A DNA stretch of 38,358 nt from a virus, in the IMG/VR virus record IMGVR_UViG_3300036719_000354, positions 1-38,358 of that record; one strand, written 5' to 3'. The position numbers and the translations under genes were made by a program. How positions within the stretch are numbered: the first letter of the stretch is position 1; every line of letters begins with the position of its first letter. This document shows positions 18,943 to 27,385 of this stretch, piece after piece. The notes under the pieces are model-generated. The model did no database searches and was not told the DNA's origin. It saw nothing but the letters and a program-made list of their open reading frames with translations.

Positions 18943-20826
18943 CTATGCTCCCATTAACATAAATACATCGGATAGTTGTGCGCCACCAGAAGAACCAGTG
19001 GAAGCAGAGGTTAATCTACCGTAGGCATCTACGGTAATTGTTGCACTTGTGTAGGTTCCAGCAGTTACTGCTGTTGCTACCAAATCTACTGTTGGGTCAG
19101 TTACTGTCCCACCAATAGAAATTCTTGTTGTGTTTCCAGAAGTTACGCTTTGAACTCCGTCTGCTGCATTTGCAACCCACTTAAGTCCAGATGCTTCTGT
19201 GCTATCTACGCTAAGTACATAGCCATTAGTTGATGCCACTGTCAATACTGCTGGAGTATCGTTGGCTGTTGCAGTAAGAATGTCACCCTTTGCTGCAAAT
19301 ATAGTTGGTGATAGAACAGCACCTGCATCAAGACTTAGTGTTACGGCACCTGATGTTCCGCCACCTGAAAGACCAGTACCAGCGTTAACCGCTGTAATGT
19401 CTCCAGTTGAGGTAAAGACCTGCCAAGAAGATGTTCCACCATTCCAGACATACATATTGTAATCTGTTGTGTTGTAATAAATCACACCATCTGTTAATGG
19501 GTTTCCATCATTGTCAACAGTTGGAGGCGTAGCCTTTGGTCCTAGATATCTGTCATCAAATGATTCCCAAGATGCTGCAGCACTAGAGGCTGAAGTAGCA
19601 GCAGAGTTAGCAGAGGTTAATGCTGAAGATGCTGATGTTGAGGCAGACGAAGCCGAAGTTGCTGCAGCGGTTGCTGATGCACTAGCACTGGTCGCTGATG
19701 TAGCAGCAGCAGTGGCTGAGGCTGCAGCAGAAGTTGCTGAAGTCGCTGCAGCGGTAGCAGATGCAGCAGCAGCACTTGTAGATGCAGCAGCACTTGCTGC
19801 ACTTGTTGCTGCTGAATTAGCAGAAGTCAAGGCTGAGGATGCTGAGGTTGAAGCAGATGCTGCAGATGTAGCAGCAGCGTCAGCGTATGCAGCAATTGCA
19901 GCCACAGAGGCTGCAGCAGTTGTAGCAGATGCTGCTGCAGATGTAGCACTAGTTGCTGCTGCAGTAGCACTATTTGATGCGCTGGTTGCGCTAGTGGCTG
20001 CAGCCGTTGCAGAGGCAGCAGCAGATGTAGCAGAGGTTGCTGCAGCGGTTGCGCTTGCTGCTGCGTTAGTAGCCGAAGTAGCAGCAGCAGATGCTGATGT
20101 AGCAGAACTTGTTGCACTTGTAGCAGCAGAAGATGCGCTAGTAGCAGCAGCGGTTGCGCTTGCTGCAGCAGATGCTGCGCTTGTGGCTGCTGCTGTTGCA
20201 GAGCCTAGGATTGCATCAACATAATCTTTAGGTGTAGCAGATGAGGCAACCATACCAGCACTAGATAGTCCAGTAATTGTTCCACCAGATACTACGATTG
20301 AGCCAGTCAAGGTTACTGTTGCACTAGCAGTTACTGCTCCAGCGATAGTTGCACCAGTAATTGTTGGTGTGTTAATTGCTGGGCTAGTCAAAATCTTGTT
20401 AGTAAGTGTCTGAGACTTTGCTGTTCCTACTACGTCACCTTCACCTGAGCCAATGCCGTGCATTGTGTGACCTGAGCCACTACCATCATTATAATAAGCA
20501 GAAGCCTCAGCGTGTAAGTTAGCATCACGATAGTCACGACCAATTGCCATATGTCTTACGACACCACCTGCTGAGTGGTCTTGTGCAGATGAACCATCAA
20601 TAGCACGAGTTATTGTAAAGGTGTTGGTAGATACCGCAGTGGCATCTACAATTTCTTCAATGGCTGTATCTGGGTCAAGAACAAGAGTAAACGTTGTTCC
20701 TGCTGGGATTGTCACACCACCAAGAAGTGCTGTGCCTGACACTACAGTCATAGACGTAGCACCAGATGTAACTGCTCCAGTTAATGTAGTTTGCTGAGAG
20801 CGGGATGAGTATTTTCTAGTTGTCAT
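18943..20826 (-). CDS. Long alanine-rich tail fibre, 627 aa
   Basis: An N-terminal attachment part (1-200, beta-rich, TLTNKILTSPAINTPTITGA typical of fibres) is followed by about 215 residues (roughly 206-420) made only of Ala, Ser and Thr in heptad-like repeats (SATAAATSATSAAA), a trimeric coiled-coil shaft. The C terminus (WESFDDRYLGPKATPPTVDN onward, ending in small beta repeats) is a typical fibre tip. The repeats show up in DNA as a 640-bp GCA-rich stretch. Host recognition at the cell surface. Confidence 0.85.
   Translation of the reverse strand: MTTRKYSSRSQQTTLTGAVTSGATSMTVVSGTALLGGVTIPAGTTFTLVLDPDTAIEEIVDATAVSTNTFTITRAIDGSSAQDHSAGGVVRHMAIGRDYRDANLHAEASAYYNDGSGSGHTMHGIGSGEGDVVGTAKSQTLTNKILTSPAINTPTITGATIAGAVTASATVTLTGSIVVSGGTITGLSSAGMVASSATPKDYVDAILGSATAAATSAASAAASATAAATSASSAATSATSSATSASAAATSATNAAASATAAATSATSAAASATAAATSATSASNSATAAATSATSAAASATTAAASVAAIAAYADAAATSAASASTSASSALTSANSAATSAASAAASTSAAAASATAAATSATSAAASATAAATSATSASASATAAATSASSASTSASSALTSANSAATSASSAAASWESFDDRYLGPKATPPTVDNDGNPLTDGVIYYNTTDYNMYVWNGGTSSWQVFTSTGDITAVNAGTGLSGGGTSGAVTLSLDAGAVLSPTIFAAKGDILTATANDTPAVLTVASTNGYVLSVDSTEASGLKWVANAADGVQSVTSGNTTRISIGGTVTDPTVDLVATAVTAGTYTSATITVDAYGRLTSASTGSSGGAQLSDVFMLMGA
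19570..20210 (-). repeat. GCA-rich coding repeats for the fibre shaft
   Basis: About 640 bp of imperfect repeats encoding Ala/Ser/Thr heptads. Repeat-mediated length variation is expected here; it also makes long spurious frames on the other strand. Confidence 0.8.
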
Positions 20827-20835
20827 TGCTGGTTC

Positions 20836-21753
20836 CTATCGGCTGTAGTGAACTCGTGGGGGATATTGACCTTGCAGGGCTTGTACCTCTTCACGTAAAC
20901 GTTGTGAGTAAAGTGCATAAAGTTGCTTTGTTGCAGATGCGCTTGCTCCGTATGGACGCTTTCCATCTGTCTCATCTGCCTGTGGGCTGACTTGTGCAGC
21001 ACGAGCAGGGTCTAAGTAGGTTAACAATCGGTAAGCAGCACCAAGGATTACAATATCCTTTGCTGATTCTGCATAGCCAGTTGTTGTTGTAAATACATCT
21101 GATAAGTTAGTCATTGCATTTGGCTGAGCCAAGTATGTAACTTTAACAATGCGACCCGCTGTGATGTAGTCGCTCATAGTTACTGTCTGAGCATTTGCCC
21201 CCCATACAGAACCATCTGCAAAAGAATCAAAGTCCCAACGACGTACTGGAATCCACTCTTCAGTTGGACCGACATCTTGCCAGTCAATTCGGATAATACG
21301 GTCAATGTTAAGGTCATTAAATCCGTATGTGTTTACTGCAGCGTTGAATGTAAATGATGTCTGCTTTACTGCAAGTAGGCTAGAACCCATTGCGCGGATA
21401 GTGTCGTTAATAGCCTTCTTCACAGAGTAACGTGGAAAGATAGGTGAGATGCTAACCTTTACATCTACTGCGTGAGTTGCTGCAGTTGTTCCAAGATATC
21501 CACGACCATAGGGAGCAATCGTTGCTGTGTTACCAACGCGGTCAAATGAATCTACCCAGATAAGTTCTTCATCAATTTCAAGAATACCCTTGCCAACATT
21601 GTCAGTTGAACCAAGGTTAAGGATAGTTGGACTAGAACTTGGTGAGGTTAAAGTCGTAACAGGAGAGGTCAAATAAGTTGAACGCTCTTGCTGATATGTA
21701 TAACCTGAGAGATTGATGAGAACTTCATCAATAAGGTTTGTTAGTGTTGTCAC
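20836..21753 (-). CDS. Probable head-tail connector/adaptor protein, 305 aa
   Basis: N-terminal DEVLINLSGYTYQQERSTYL and SVKKAINDTIRAMGSSLLAV segments, a beta domain in the middle, and a C-terminal helix (TKQLYALYSQRLREEVQALQ) resemble structural adaptor proteins in aquatic phages. Its place between capsid accessory genes and fibre genes supports a connector role. Not confirmed by a diagnostic motif. Confidence 0.6.
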   Translation of the reverse strand: MTTLTNLIDEVLINLSGYTYQQERSTYLTSPVTTLTSPSSSPTILNLGSTDNVGKGILEIDEELIWVDSFDRVGNTATIAPYGRGYLGTTAATHAVDVKVSISPIFPRYSVKKAINDTIRAMGSSLLAVKQTSFTFNAAVNTYGFNDLNIDRIIRIDWQDVGPTEEWIPVRRWDFDSFADGSVWGANAQTVTMSDYITAGRIVKVTYLAQPNAMTNLSDVFTTTTGYAESAKDIVILGAAYRLLTYLDPARAAQVSPQADETDGKRPYGASASATKQLYALYSQRLREEVQALQGQYPPRVHYSR

Positions 21754-22025
21754 AGGTTAATACTCCTTAAGGCATCAGTCGGGGATAAGTCTGTTGTTCC
21801 TGCTAATTCATTACAGATTCCGCCAAGTGCCTTATACTCATCTGGCTGACGGTTAGCATCTGCCTTAAGATTCAAAGCACCAATAAGGGCTAAGCCTGTT
21901 GTGCCAGCATAAACATTTGCAGCCTTAGTTGGAGCAACGTATGCGCTGATTGCTGGGTATGTACCACCGTTAGCCAAACGATTAAGTTCGCTAGTGAAAG
22001 AACTACCTGCTGTACCTGTTGCCAT
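21750..22025 (-). CDS. Small conserved structural-module protein, 91 aa
   Basis: MATGTAGSSFTSELNRLANG then YPAISAYVAPTKAANVYAGTTGLALIGALNLKADANRQPDEYKALGGICNELAGT. Similar proteins are found next to connector genes in aquatic phages; function unknown. Overlaps the connector gene by 4 nt; its ATG overlaps the upstream TAA. Confidence 0.68.
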   Translation of the reverse strand: MATGTAGSSFTSELNRLANGGTYPAISAYVAPTKAANVYAGTTGLALIGALNLKADANRQPDEYKALGGICNELAGTTDLSPTDALRSINL

Positions 22026-22183
22026 TATTTACCCTTTCGCTTTGCTGCTGCGTTATCAATAAGGTTTGGATAAGGACGACCAGCCTTCTTCGCTGCTGCC
22101 TTTGCCTTAGCCTTTTGCGCTGGAGTTAAAGGAGTTGATTTCTTCTTAGGGTTCTTTGTATCCCAAAATGCTTTCTTCTTCAC
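22025..22183 (-). CDS. Lysine-rich microprotein, 52 aa
   Basis: Starts at GTG 22183 (overlapping the upstream TGA as GTGA): KKKAFWDTKNPKKKSTPLTP, then AQKAKAKAAAKKAGRPYPN. About a third Lys plus Ala/Pro, similar to histone-H1-like tails. Likely DNA- or capsid-interior-binding; unproven. Ends with a stop overlapping the next ATG. Confidence 0.65.
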   Translation of the reverse strand: MKKKAFWDTKNPKKKSTPLTPAQKAKAKAAAKKAGRPYPNLIDNAAAKRKGK

Positions 22184-22440
22184 CACTTCACCTTGTCTGC
22201 CCAGTACGCTGCAGACATCTTGCCTTTGGCAATGTTCTTAGCGTGACGTGCTTTGAATGATTTTTGACGAGCCGTAGGCTGTCTGTCTCCTGTCACACCC
22301 TGTTGACCAAAGCGAATAGTTTTGACCTTATCGCCTTCTTTAGCCACAACAACGTGCGACTTTGTTGGATGACTTGGTGTGCGCTTAGGCTTATTAAAGC
22401 CTGACACTCCTGCTCGCTTTAGTCTAGGGTCTTTATTCAT
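22180..22440 (-). CDS. Conserved basic phage protein, 86 aa
   Basis: SHVVVAKEGDKVKTIRFGQQ and SFKARHAKNIAKGKMSAAYWADKVKW are features of a small protein widely conserved in the structural module of aquatic tailed phages. Basic and probably capsid- or DNA-associated; no defined function. The stop is shared with the next gene's GTG start. Confidence 0.75.
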   Translation of the reverse strand: MNKDPRLKRAGVSGFNKPKRTPSHPTKSHVVVAKEGDKVKTIRFGQQGVTGDRQPTARQKSFKARHAKNIAKGKMSAAYWADKVKW

Positions 22441-22607
22441 TATTTCTTTTTCGCCTTCTTAACAGTCTTTTTCGCTTTTGACTTGCCAGCCTCAGAGAGA
22501 GCAATAGCCACAGCCTGTTTACGAGACTTGACAACCTTGCCACCTTTTCCAGAGTGGAGTGTTCCCCTCTTAAACTCGCCCATTACTTTCTCAACTTTGT
22601 TTTTCAT
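22440..22607 (-). CDS. Basic microprotein, DUF6496-like, 55 aa
   Basis: MKNKVEKVMGEFKRGTLHSG then KGGKVVKSRKQAVAIALSEAGKSKAKK. The combination VEKVMGEFKRGTLHSG and SRKQAVAIALSEA is typical of a small phage and bacterial family of unknown function. The tail is poly-Lys/Ala. The stop overlaps the next ATG. Confidence 0.72.
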   Translation of the reverse strand: MKNKVEKVMGEFKRGTLHSGKGGKVVKSRKQAVAIALSEAGKSKAKKTVKKAKKK

Positions 22608-22735
22608 TACTTCTTCTTGCCCATTTTCTTCATAGCAATTTTCTTAACTGGCTTGCCAGTCTTCTTAGCCTCAGCCTTAGCCATTGCCTTACCTTTTGCT
22701 GTGTATGGGAATTCTTTCTTTCCTACTTTTGGCAT
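22607..22735 (-). CDS. Basic microprotein MPKVGKKEFPYT-type, 42 aa
   Basis: MPKVGKKEFPYTAKGKAMAK then AEAKKTGKPVKKIAMKKMGKKK. The start MPKVGKKxFPYT is common among small proteins in aquatic-phage head modules. About 36% Lys. Coupled on both sides by overlapping stop/start (TAATG). Confidence 0.7.
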   Translation of the reverse strand: MPKVGKKEFPYTAKGKAMAKAEAKKTGKPVKKIAMKKMGKKK

Positions 22736-22878
22736 TACTTCTTCTTCGCAATCTTCTTTACTGCTGCCTTCTTAGCAGGAGACTTCTTAGCCATCTTCAT
22801 TTTCATAGCCATTTCTTCCATCTTTTCTGCCTTCTTGTACATCTTGCCAGCCTTGCCAGCCATCTTCTTACCCATCAT
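22735..22878 (-). CDS. Lysine-rich microprotein, 47 aa
   Basis: MMGKKMAGKAGKMYKKAEKM then EEMAMKMKMAKKSPAKKAAVKKIAKKK. A Lys/Met/Ala composition with SPAKK-type histone-H1-like repeats at the end. First of four consecutive highly basic small genes. Function unknown; packaging-associated DNA binding is an inference. Confidence 0.65.
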   Translation of the reverse strand: MMGKKMAGKAGKMYKKAEKMEEMAMKMKMAKKSPAKKAAVKKIAKKK

Positions 22879-22879
22879 T

Positions 22880-23311
22880 TTATGCTCCCAGTTCATTGAT
22901 TGTTTTTGCTAGTGACTTATCTATCTTGCTTGCATCAGGCATACTGTCACCCTTGTAGGCTTTGCCCAAATTCTCTGAGGCTTTGTAAGCCTGTTCAATC
23001 TTGGTCATAGATGTACCTGATGGTTGAATGCCCTGTCGTCTTGCTTCTTTGTAAGCATTCAATTCTGAGTTGAATTTCTTGTTGCTCATATTCTTATTGC
23101 TGTTGGCATCACCAGTATTTAGTTCTAGTGTCTTTACCTTGCAGCCAAAGCAATCATCACCACAATCAATGTGGTTGAACTCAATCTCTTCTGATTCAAA
23201 TGGTTTGTCCTGCGTCTCATCACATAAGACACAACCCCACTTGACAGCCTTAAAGTCATAGTTCCCATCAAAGCCCCAGTCAAGAACTTTGCTGATATGG
23301 ATATGTTCCAT
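22880..23311 (-). CDS. Cysteine-containing structural-module protein, 143 aa
   Basis: N-terminal zinc-binding region (VKWGCVLCDETQ, EFNHIDCGDDCFGCKVKTLE) with cysteines at about 27, 30, 50, 54 and 57 and a His, followed by NTGDANSNKNMSNKKFNSEL and a helical C terminus. Homologues with KVKTLxLNTGDA are typical in phage head modules. Function unknown; a virion component is plausible. Confidence 0.7.
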   Translation of the reverse strand: MEHIHISKVLDWGFDGNYDFKAVKWGCVLCDETQDKPFESEEIEFNHIDCGDDCFGCKVKTLELNTGDANSNKNMSNKKFNSELNAYKEARRQGIQPSGTSMTKIEQAYKASENLGKAYKGDSMPDASKIDKSLAKTINELGA

Positions 23312-23317
23312 TGTCCC

Positions 23318-23590
23318 CTACTGTTCTGTGAAGTTTGCTTCTGTAATCCCTACATTGCCAGCAATAAGTGCTGCCTTTGTTGCGTCATCTACTGTGTGGT
23401 TATAGCCACCTCGGTAGACCTGTGGATATTGATTAAGGTCTTCATCCATTGGATAACGAATTTGCTTATAAGTTCCAGACGGTTGCATAACGATTGTTAC
23501 GCCTCTGTCTTGACGATAGAAGTCAAATAGGCGACCTTCGCCAATTGGTCCTTCTAATACTGTTGGTGTTACGAAAGTCCAGTTAGCCAT
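23318..23590 (-). CDS. Small conserved protein downstream of the capsid gene, 90 aa
   Basis: A beta-rich protein (LFDFYRQDRGVTIVMQPSGT, NQYPQVYRGGYNHTVDDAT) with no cysteine or membrane segment. In position it could be a capsid decoration or head-completion protein, but there is no diagnostic motif. Begins MANWTFVTPTVLEGPIGEGR, with a strong GGAGGA Shine-Dalgarno upstream. Confidence 0.62.
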   Translation of the reverse strand: MANWTFVTPTVLEGPIGEGRLFDFYRQDRGVTIVMQPSGTYKQIRYPMDEDLNQYPQVYRGGYNHTVDDATKAALIAGNVGITEANFTEQ

Positions 23591-23617
23591 TAGTCCTCCT
23601 TAGTGAACTCACCATAA

Positions 23618-23635
23618 GGCTAGGTTTCCCTAGCC
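23618..23635 (-). terminator. Hairpin after the capsid gene
   Basis: On the minus strand GGCTAGG-GAAA-CCTAGCC is a perfect 7-bp stem with a GNRA tetraloop, 20 nt after the capsid stop codon. Only a short TTA follows, so it may be a partial terminator or RNA-stability element that raises capsid mRNA relative to downstream genes. Confidence 0.6.
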
Positions 23636-23654
23636 CTACAGTCAATCAACTCAA

Positions 23655-24857
23655 TTAGAGAGCAGCGATTGATGAACCTGAAGTGATTCGGTATAGAGCC
23701 TCGTCACGGTAAACTGCGAAGCCGAGTACGCCGTACCAACCCATTGGGCGGAAGCGCATCAACTTATCAGTTACGTTACCGATAACTACGTGTGGCTCTT
23801 CTGCTACTGCTTCAGCCATAGCCTGAGCACCGCAGAGGATTGTATCAAAGACACGTGTTACTGGAGTTACTGTAACTGTTGTAGTTGCTGTAACTGCAGC
23901 AGTGTTTGCTGTGTCAACTGTGATTGTTGTTGTTGAACCAGTTGTTGAGATAGCAGTAATCTTGGCACCTGAAGCGATACCTGTTCCTGCAATCTTGTCT
24001 CCTGCTTCTGCACGAGATGCGATAACAGATGATGAAGCAACGCCGAATGTGAATCCTGCTGATGTTCCTGCAACTGTTACTGCTGTTGTTGTAAGTGCTG
24101 TCTGGTCTGCACCTGACTTCGCTGAGTAAAGACGTGGTGACTCTACGAAGAATGCGCCTTCGTACTGACCGATTTCGCCAGCCCAAATCTTATCAACTGA
24201 AGGAGTTGTCTGAGCGTGAACGAAGTTCCAGCCCATATTTCCTGTTTCTGCACGAAGGTCGTGTGAAACTTCTGGGTGGATACCAGCCCAGTATGCAGTT
24301 CCGCGACGAGCCTTTGCCTTGTTAGCACGCAACTTTGCTACAGCGCGACGGATGTCTGCTGAGTCAATTGTGTCTGCTGCATCTACGTTAGCAACCGCTG
24401 TTGCGTTACCTGCGTAGATGTTGTTTGAACCTGAGCGAAGTGTTGTCATTGCAACTGAGTCAATAGAATCTGCAGCGTTGTACGCAATGATGTTTGCAAT
24501 ACCTGGGTCTACATCTGCTAGAGAGAACAACTGTAGAGCACGTGTTACAAGAACTGAGTTACCGAACTCTTGTAGTGTTACTGTTACTGTTGTTGGTGTT
24601 GACAATGCTACTGCATCTGGGTCAACTGTCTCTGTTAGTGCAGATGTGGTCTGGTCTAAATCAACCCACTTCTGTAGGACAACTGTCTGTCCTGGGAATG
24701 CTTGACGTGCTGGGCGCTTATCTGCGACTGAACGAATTAGTGGTTCAGAACGGAGAGCAAACTCTAGAAGACGGTCATACGCCTTCTGTACTAGACCAGC
24801 ACCACCTACTGTACCGCCTAACGAACCGCTAGAGGTATCTGTATATTGGTTGGACAT
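23655..24857 (-). CDS. Major capsid protein, N4-gp56 type, 400 aa
   Basis: AYDRLLEFALRSEPLIRSVA, GQTVVLQKWVDLDQTTSALT, the VTVTLQEFGNSVLVTRALQL block and the C-terminal VFDTILCGAQAMAEAVAEEP segment fit the N4-gp56 branch of HK97-fold capsid proteins. Residues about 251-334 are a Thr/Ala-rich beta insertion (TTTAVTVAGTSAGFTFGVAS onward) interrupting the fold, probably an exposed surface domain. The start has the strongest ribosome-binding site in the window (GGAGGTGA). Follows the scaffold gene, as is normal. Confidence 0.85.
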   Translation of the reverse strand: MSNQYTDTSSGSLGGTVGGAGLVQKAYDRLLEFALRSEPLIRSVADKRPARQAFPGQTVVLQKWVDLDQTTSALTETVDPDAVALSTPTTVTVTLQEFGNSVLVTRALQLFSLADVDPGIANIIAYNAADSIDSVAMTTLRSGSNNIYAGNATAVANVDAADTIDSADIRRAVAKLRANKAKARRGTAYWAGIHPEVSHDLRAETGNMGWNFVHAQTTPSVDKIWAGEIGQYEGAFFVESPRLYSAKSGADQTALTTTAVTVAGTSAGFTFGVASSSVIASRAEAGDKIAGTGIASGAKITAISTTGSTTTITVDTANTAAVTATTTVTVTPVTRVFDTILCGAQAMAEAVAEEPHVVIGNVTDKLMRFRPMGWYGVLGFAVYRDEALYRITSGSSIAAL

Positions 24858-24892
24858 TGTTTGGTCACCTCCAAGTGACTATGAACGGATAA

Positions 24893-25363
24893 TTACTGCT
24901 GCGAACGGAGCAGGTCAATTACATCTTCAGCGCTTGATGCGTTGTCTAGACGTAGATTGAAGTCTTCTGCTCTATCGGGAGTTATGGCACTCTGAGAAAT
25001 TGTGTCCTGTTGACGCAATGTTGAAAGATTTTGTTCTTTCTGAGTGTCCTGCACCTGTAAACCAAAGAGGTCAGCATTGTCATCAAGCCAGTTTGAAACT
25101 GAATCTTCTGAAAAATCGCCTTCCAAGTCTTTAAGGATAAGGCGTGCAGCCTTCTGATTAACTCCCTTTTTCTCCAGGATTTCCTTGACTGTACGCTCAC
25201 GCTGCGACTTGGATAAACCCTCAAGTTGCTCTGTGAGTTCCTTAATACGCTTCTCATCAGCACGCTTGGCTTTTCTTAGTTTCTTAACTAAGTCTCCGCC
25301 TTCGGCTGTGGAATCCATATCTAGGTCGTCGTCTTCATCATCCCAGTAATTGTTGTTGCTCAT
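24893..25363 (-). CDS. Scaffold-like protein, 156 aa
   Basis: An acidic N terminus (MSNNNYWDDEDDDLDMDSTA), a long charged coiled coil (VKKLRKAKRADEKRIKELTEQLEGLSKSQRE) and a helical C terminus. This composition and its position immediately before the capsid gene are typical of capsid assembly scaffolds. Start placed at ATG 25363; an upstream GTG three codons earlier is possible. Confidence 0.75.
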   Translation of the reverse strand: MSNNNYWDDEDDDLDMDSTAEGGDLVKKLRKAKRADEKRIKELTEQLEGLSKSQRERTVKEILEKKGVNQKAARLILKDLEGDFSEDSVSNWLDDNADLFGLQVQDTQKEQNLSTLRQQDTISQSAITPDRAEDFNLRLDNASSAEDVIDLLRSQQ

Positions 25364-25483
25364 AGCAACCACCCTTTCTATTCGTTGTTAGTTCGCAGAC
25401 CACGATTGCCACTAGGGGGAGTGGGTCGGCTTCTGCTTCCAGTCTTATACGCCTGATAGTGCTGGTAGGTCTATCAAGGATTC

Positions 25484-27385
25484 TTAGAATTGACCCTGTG
25501 CTGCTTGGGTCAGACCTGTGCGGGCAATACCTGAACGCCCGCTAAAGGATGCAATCTCACGTGATGTCAAACGTTCACGCTTGCGCTGTGCTTCTGCAAG
25601 AGAGTTAAACACTTCTTGCTCTGCTTCAGCCAAACCGTAACCTGCTTCAACTCCACCATAGATTGCTGAAAGTTTTTCTGCAGTAGGTAGGATATCTGCG
25701 ATAGTCGCATAACCCTTTTGTGCCTCTGCTTGAGTAACGCCCTGTGCTGCAAGTTGGTCAGCAACTGACAATCCAACATTGATTCCTTGACGCGCTGCTG
25801 CTGCTCCAATTTCTGCAGTTGCAACCTGACGTTGAATCTTAGGTAGTTGTTGGTTAGGGTCAAGAACGTATGCAACAAGGTCTGTGCTACCAATTCCATA
25901 GTAGTCACGTAGTTGCTTGGCTACTGCAGGGTCAGCATTTTGTACACGCTGTACTGCTGTTACTACGCGGTCAGATAGTTCTGCTGCTGACACGTCATTA
26001 GAAATGAACTGACGTACATAGTCATCTGTATCAAACTGCTTTAAGCCATAGGCACGAAGTACTTGGCGGTAGCCATCTTCTAGGTTAAGGTACTCAGCAG
26101 GTGTTAAAACCTGAAGTCCCTTCTTAAGGCGCTCAGCATTACCAGCAAATCGCACCTGATACTCTGGTGTCTCCTGTAACTGCAATGTAACTGTAGCCTC
26201 AGATGCGCCTTCAATAGCAAGGTCACGAATCTTTTGAGCCAATGAACCTAAACCATACTTGTTGAATCGGTCAGTAAGAACTGCAATAGTTGACTGACGT
26301 TGATTCTGAAGAGTTGTGCCTTGAGATAGAACTACTGTTCCACCATTACTTAAGACACCAACTGTATCGCCAGTTCTCTGGTCAACATATGTTGTTGTTA
26401 CTGTTGTGCCTGTTGGAATCTTTGCATTGTTTACATTAATTGGATTGCCACTTGAGTTATATACAACTGAAGTTGTACCAGTTGTCATATTACTAGCAGC
26501 ATTTACTGGGGTTGTTCCAAAGTCCTGTGGTACTGGTTCACCCTCTGTATAAAACTTTCCACCAGCATCATACTGAATGGCTTTGCCATCCTTAAATAGA
26601 ACACCAGGTCCAAGTTGAGAAAGTCTTGCTACCCATTGAGCCAATGATTCGCCAGGCATTTGTTGACCTGGCTCATAGGAGTTTCCCATCTCATCAAAAC
26701 CTACACCCTTTGGTAATGATGATGCTTGTGGAATAATAAATCCTTTTGAACTAACTTGATACTTGGCTCCTGTTGTCATAACAGTTCCATTATCTAAAAG
26801 AATGTTTAAGTTTCCTGTGCGTGGGTCAATCTGATATCCAACTGAACCACCCCAAACATTATTGCCAGCATTAAGAGCGGCTGATTCCTCATCTGTATAT
26901 GCTTTACCAGTCTTAGGATTACGACCAAAGATAGCCTCGCGGGCTGCGTTATCCATTGGCTTGAATTCTGTGAATTGACCACTTCCACCAATTTTATCTG
27001 GAGAATCTCCAGGACCAATAATAGGTTGTGGTCCAATTAGTTTGCCTTTTTTAATATCTGTATTAACAGGTGAACCACCTGCTGCTAAGTCAGCAGCCCT
27101 TGCAGCAGCGAGTGTGCGCTCATACTCTGCATTGGCAGCATCTTCAATTGCTTTTAAGCGAGCAGTTTCTGCTGCTGAAATTGCTGGTGTTATTGCAGTC
27201 GCTGCTGCTTCTGCAACTTGAGCGAGGTTATCTGCAACCTCAATAGGAGTAACCGCTGGTTCAGCAGTTGGTGTTTCCTGCTTAGGTGCTTCACCAGTTG
27301 CTGCTAGATAATCAGCATAAGACATACGGTCTTCTTCTGGAAGTTGTTGCTGGAATCTATTCCATTGCGCTGCTGTCATTGCCAT
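25484..27385 (-). CDS. Large virion protein, 633 aa
   Basis: Not recognised. N-terminal ALA-rich coiled coil (AVTPIEVADNLAQVAEAAAT then AISAAETARLKAIEDAANAEYERTLA), a Gly/Thr/beta-rich middle and a helical C terminus (AEIGAAAARQGINVGLSVAD then QAEAQKGYATIADILPTAEKLSAIYGG). Lies between connector-like late genes and scaffold; a virion or ejection protein is likely. Start ATG 27385 overlaps the upstream stop. Confidence 0.6.
   Translation of the reverse strand: MAMTAAQWNRFQQQLPEEDRMSYADYLAATGEAPKQETPTAEPAVTPIEVADNLAQVAEAAATAITPAISAAETARLKAIEDAANAEYERTLAAARAADLAAGGSPVNTDIKKGKLIGPQPIIGPGDSPDKIGGSGQFTEFKPMDNAAREAIFGRNPKTGKAYTDEESAALNAGNNVWGGSVGYQIDPRTGNLNILLDNGTVMTTGAKYQVSSKGFIIPQASSLPKGVGFDEMGNSYEPGQQMPGESLAQWVARLSQLGPGVLFKDGKAIQYDAGGKFYTEGEPVPQDFGTTPVNAASNMTTGTTSVVYNSSGNPINVNNAKIPTGTTVTTTYVDQRTGDTVGVLSNGGTVVLSQGTTLQNQRQSTIAVLTDRFNKYGLGSLAQKIRDLAIEGASEATVTLQLQETPEYQVRFAGNAERLKKGLQVLTPAEYLNLEDGYRQVLRAYGLKQFDTDDYVRQFISNDVSAAELSDRVVTAVQRVQNADPAVAKQLRDYYGIGSTDLVAYVLDPNQQLPKIQRQVATAEIGAAAARQGINVGLSVADQLAAQGVTQAEAQKGYATIADILPTAEKLSAIYGGVEAGYGLAEAEQEVFNSLAEAQRKRERLTSREIASFSGRSGIARTGLTQAAQGQF

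Noticed and set aside
19511-20224. Long plus-strand frame rich in Ala/Val/Glu/Asp
   Set aside because: It is the complement of the Ala/Ser/Thr coding repeats of the tail fibre. Composition is a by-product of GCA repeats and there is no ribosome-binding site.
24418-24832. Plus-strand frames opposite the capsid gene
   Set aside because: Shadow of a strongly supported capsid gene; low-complexity translation.
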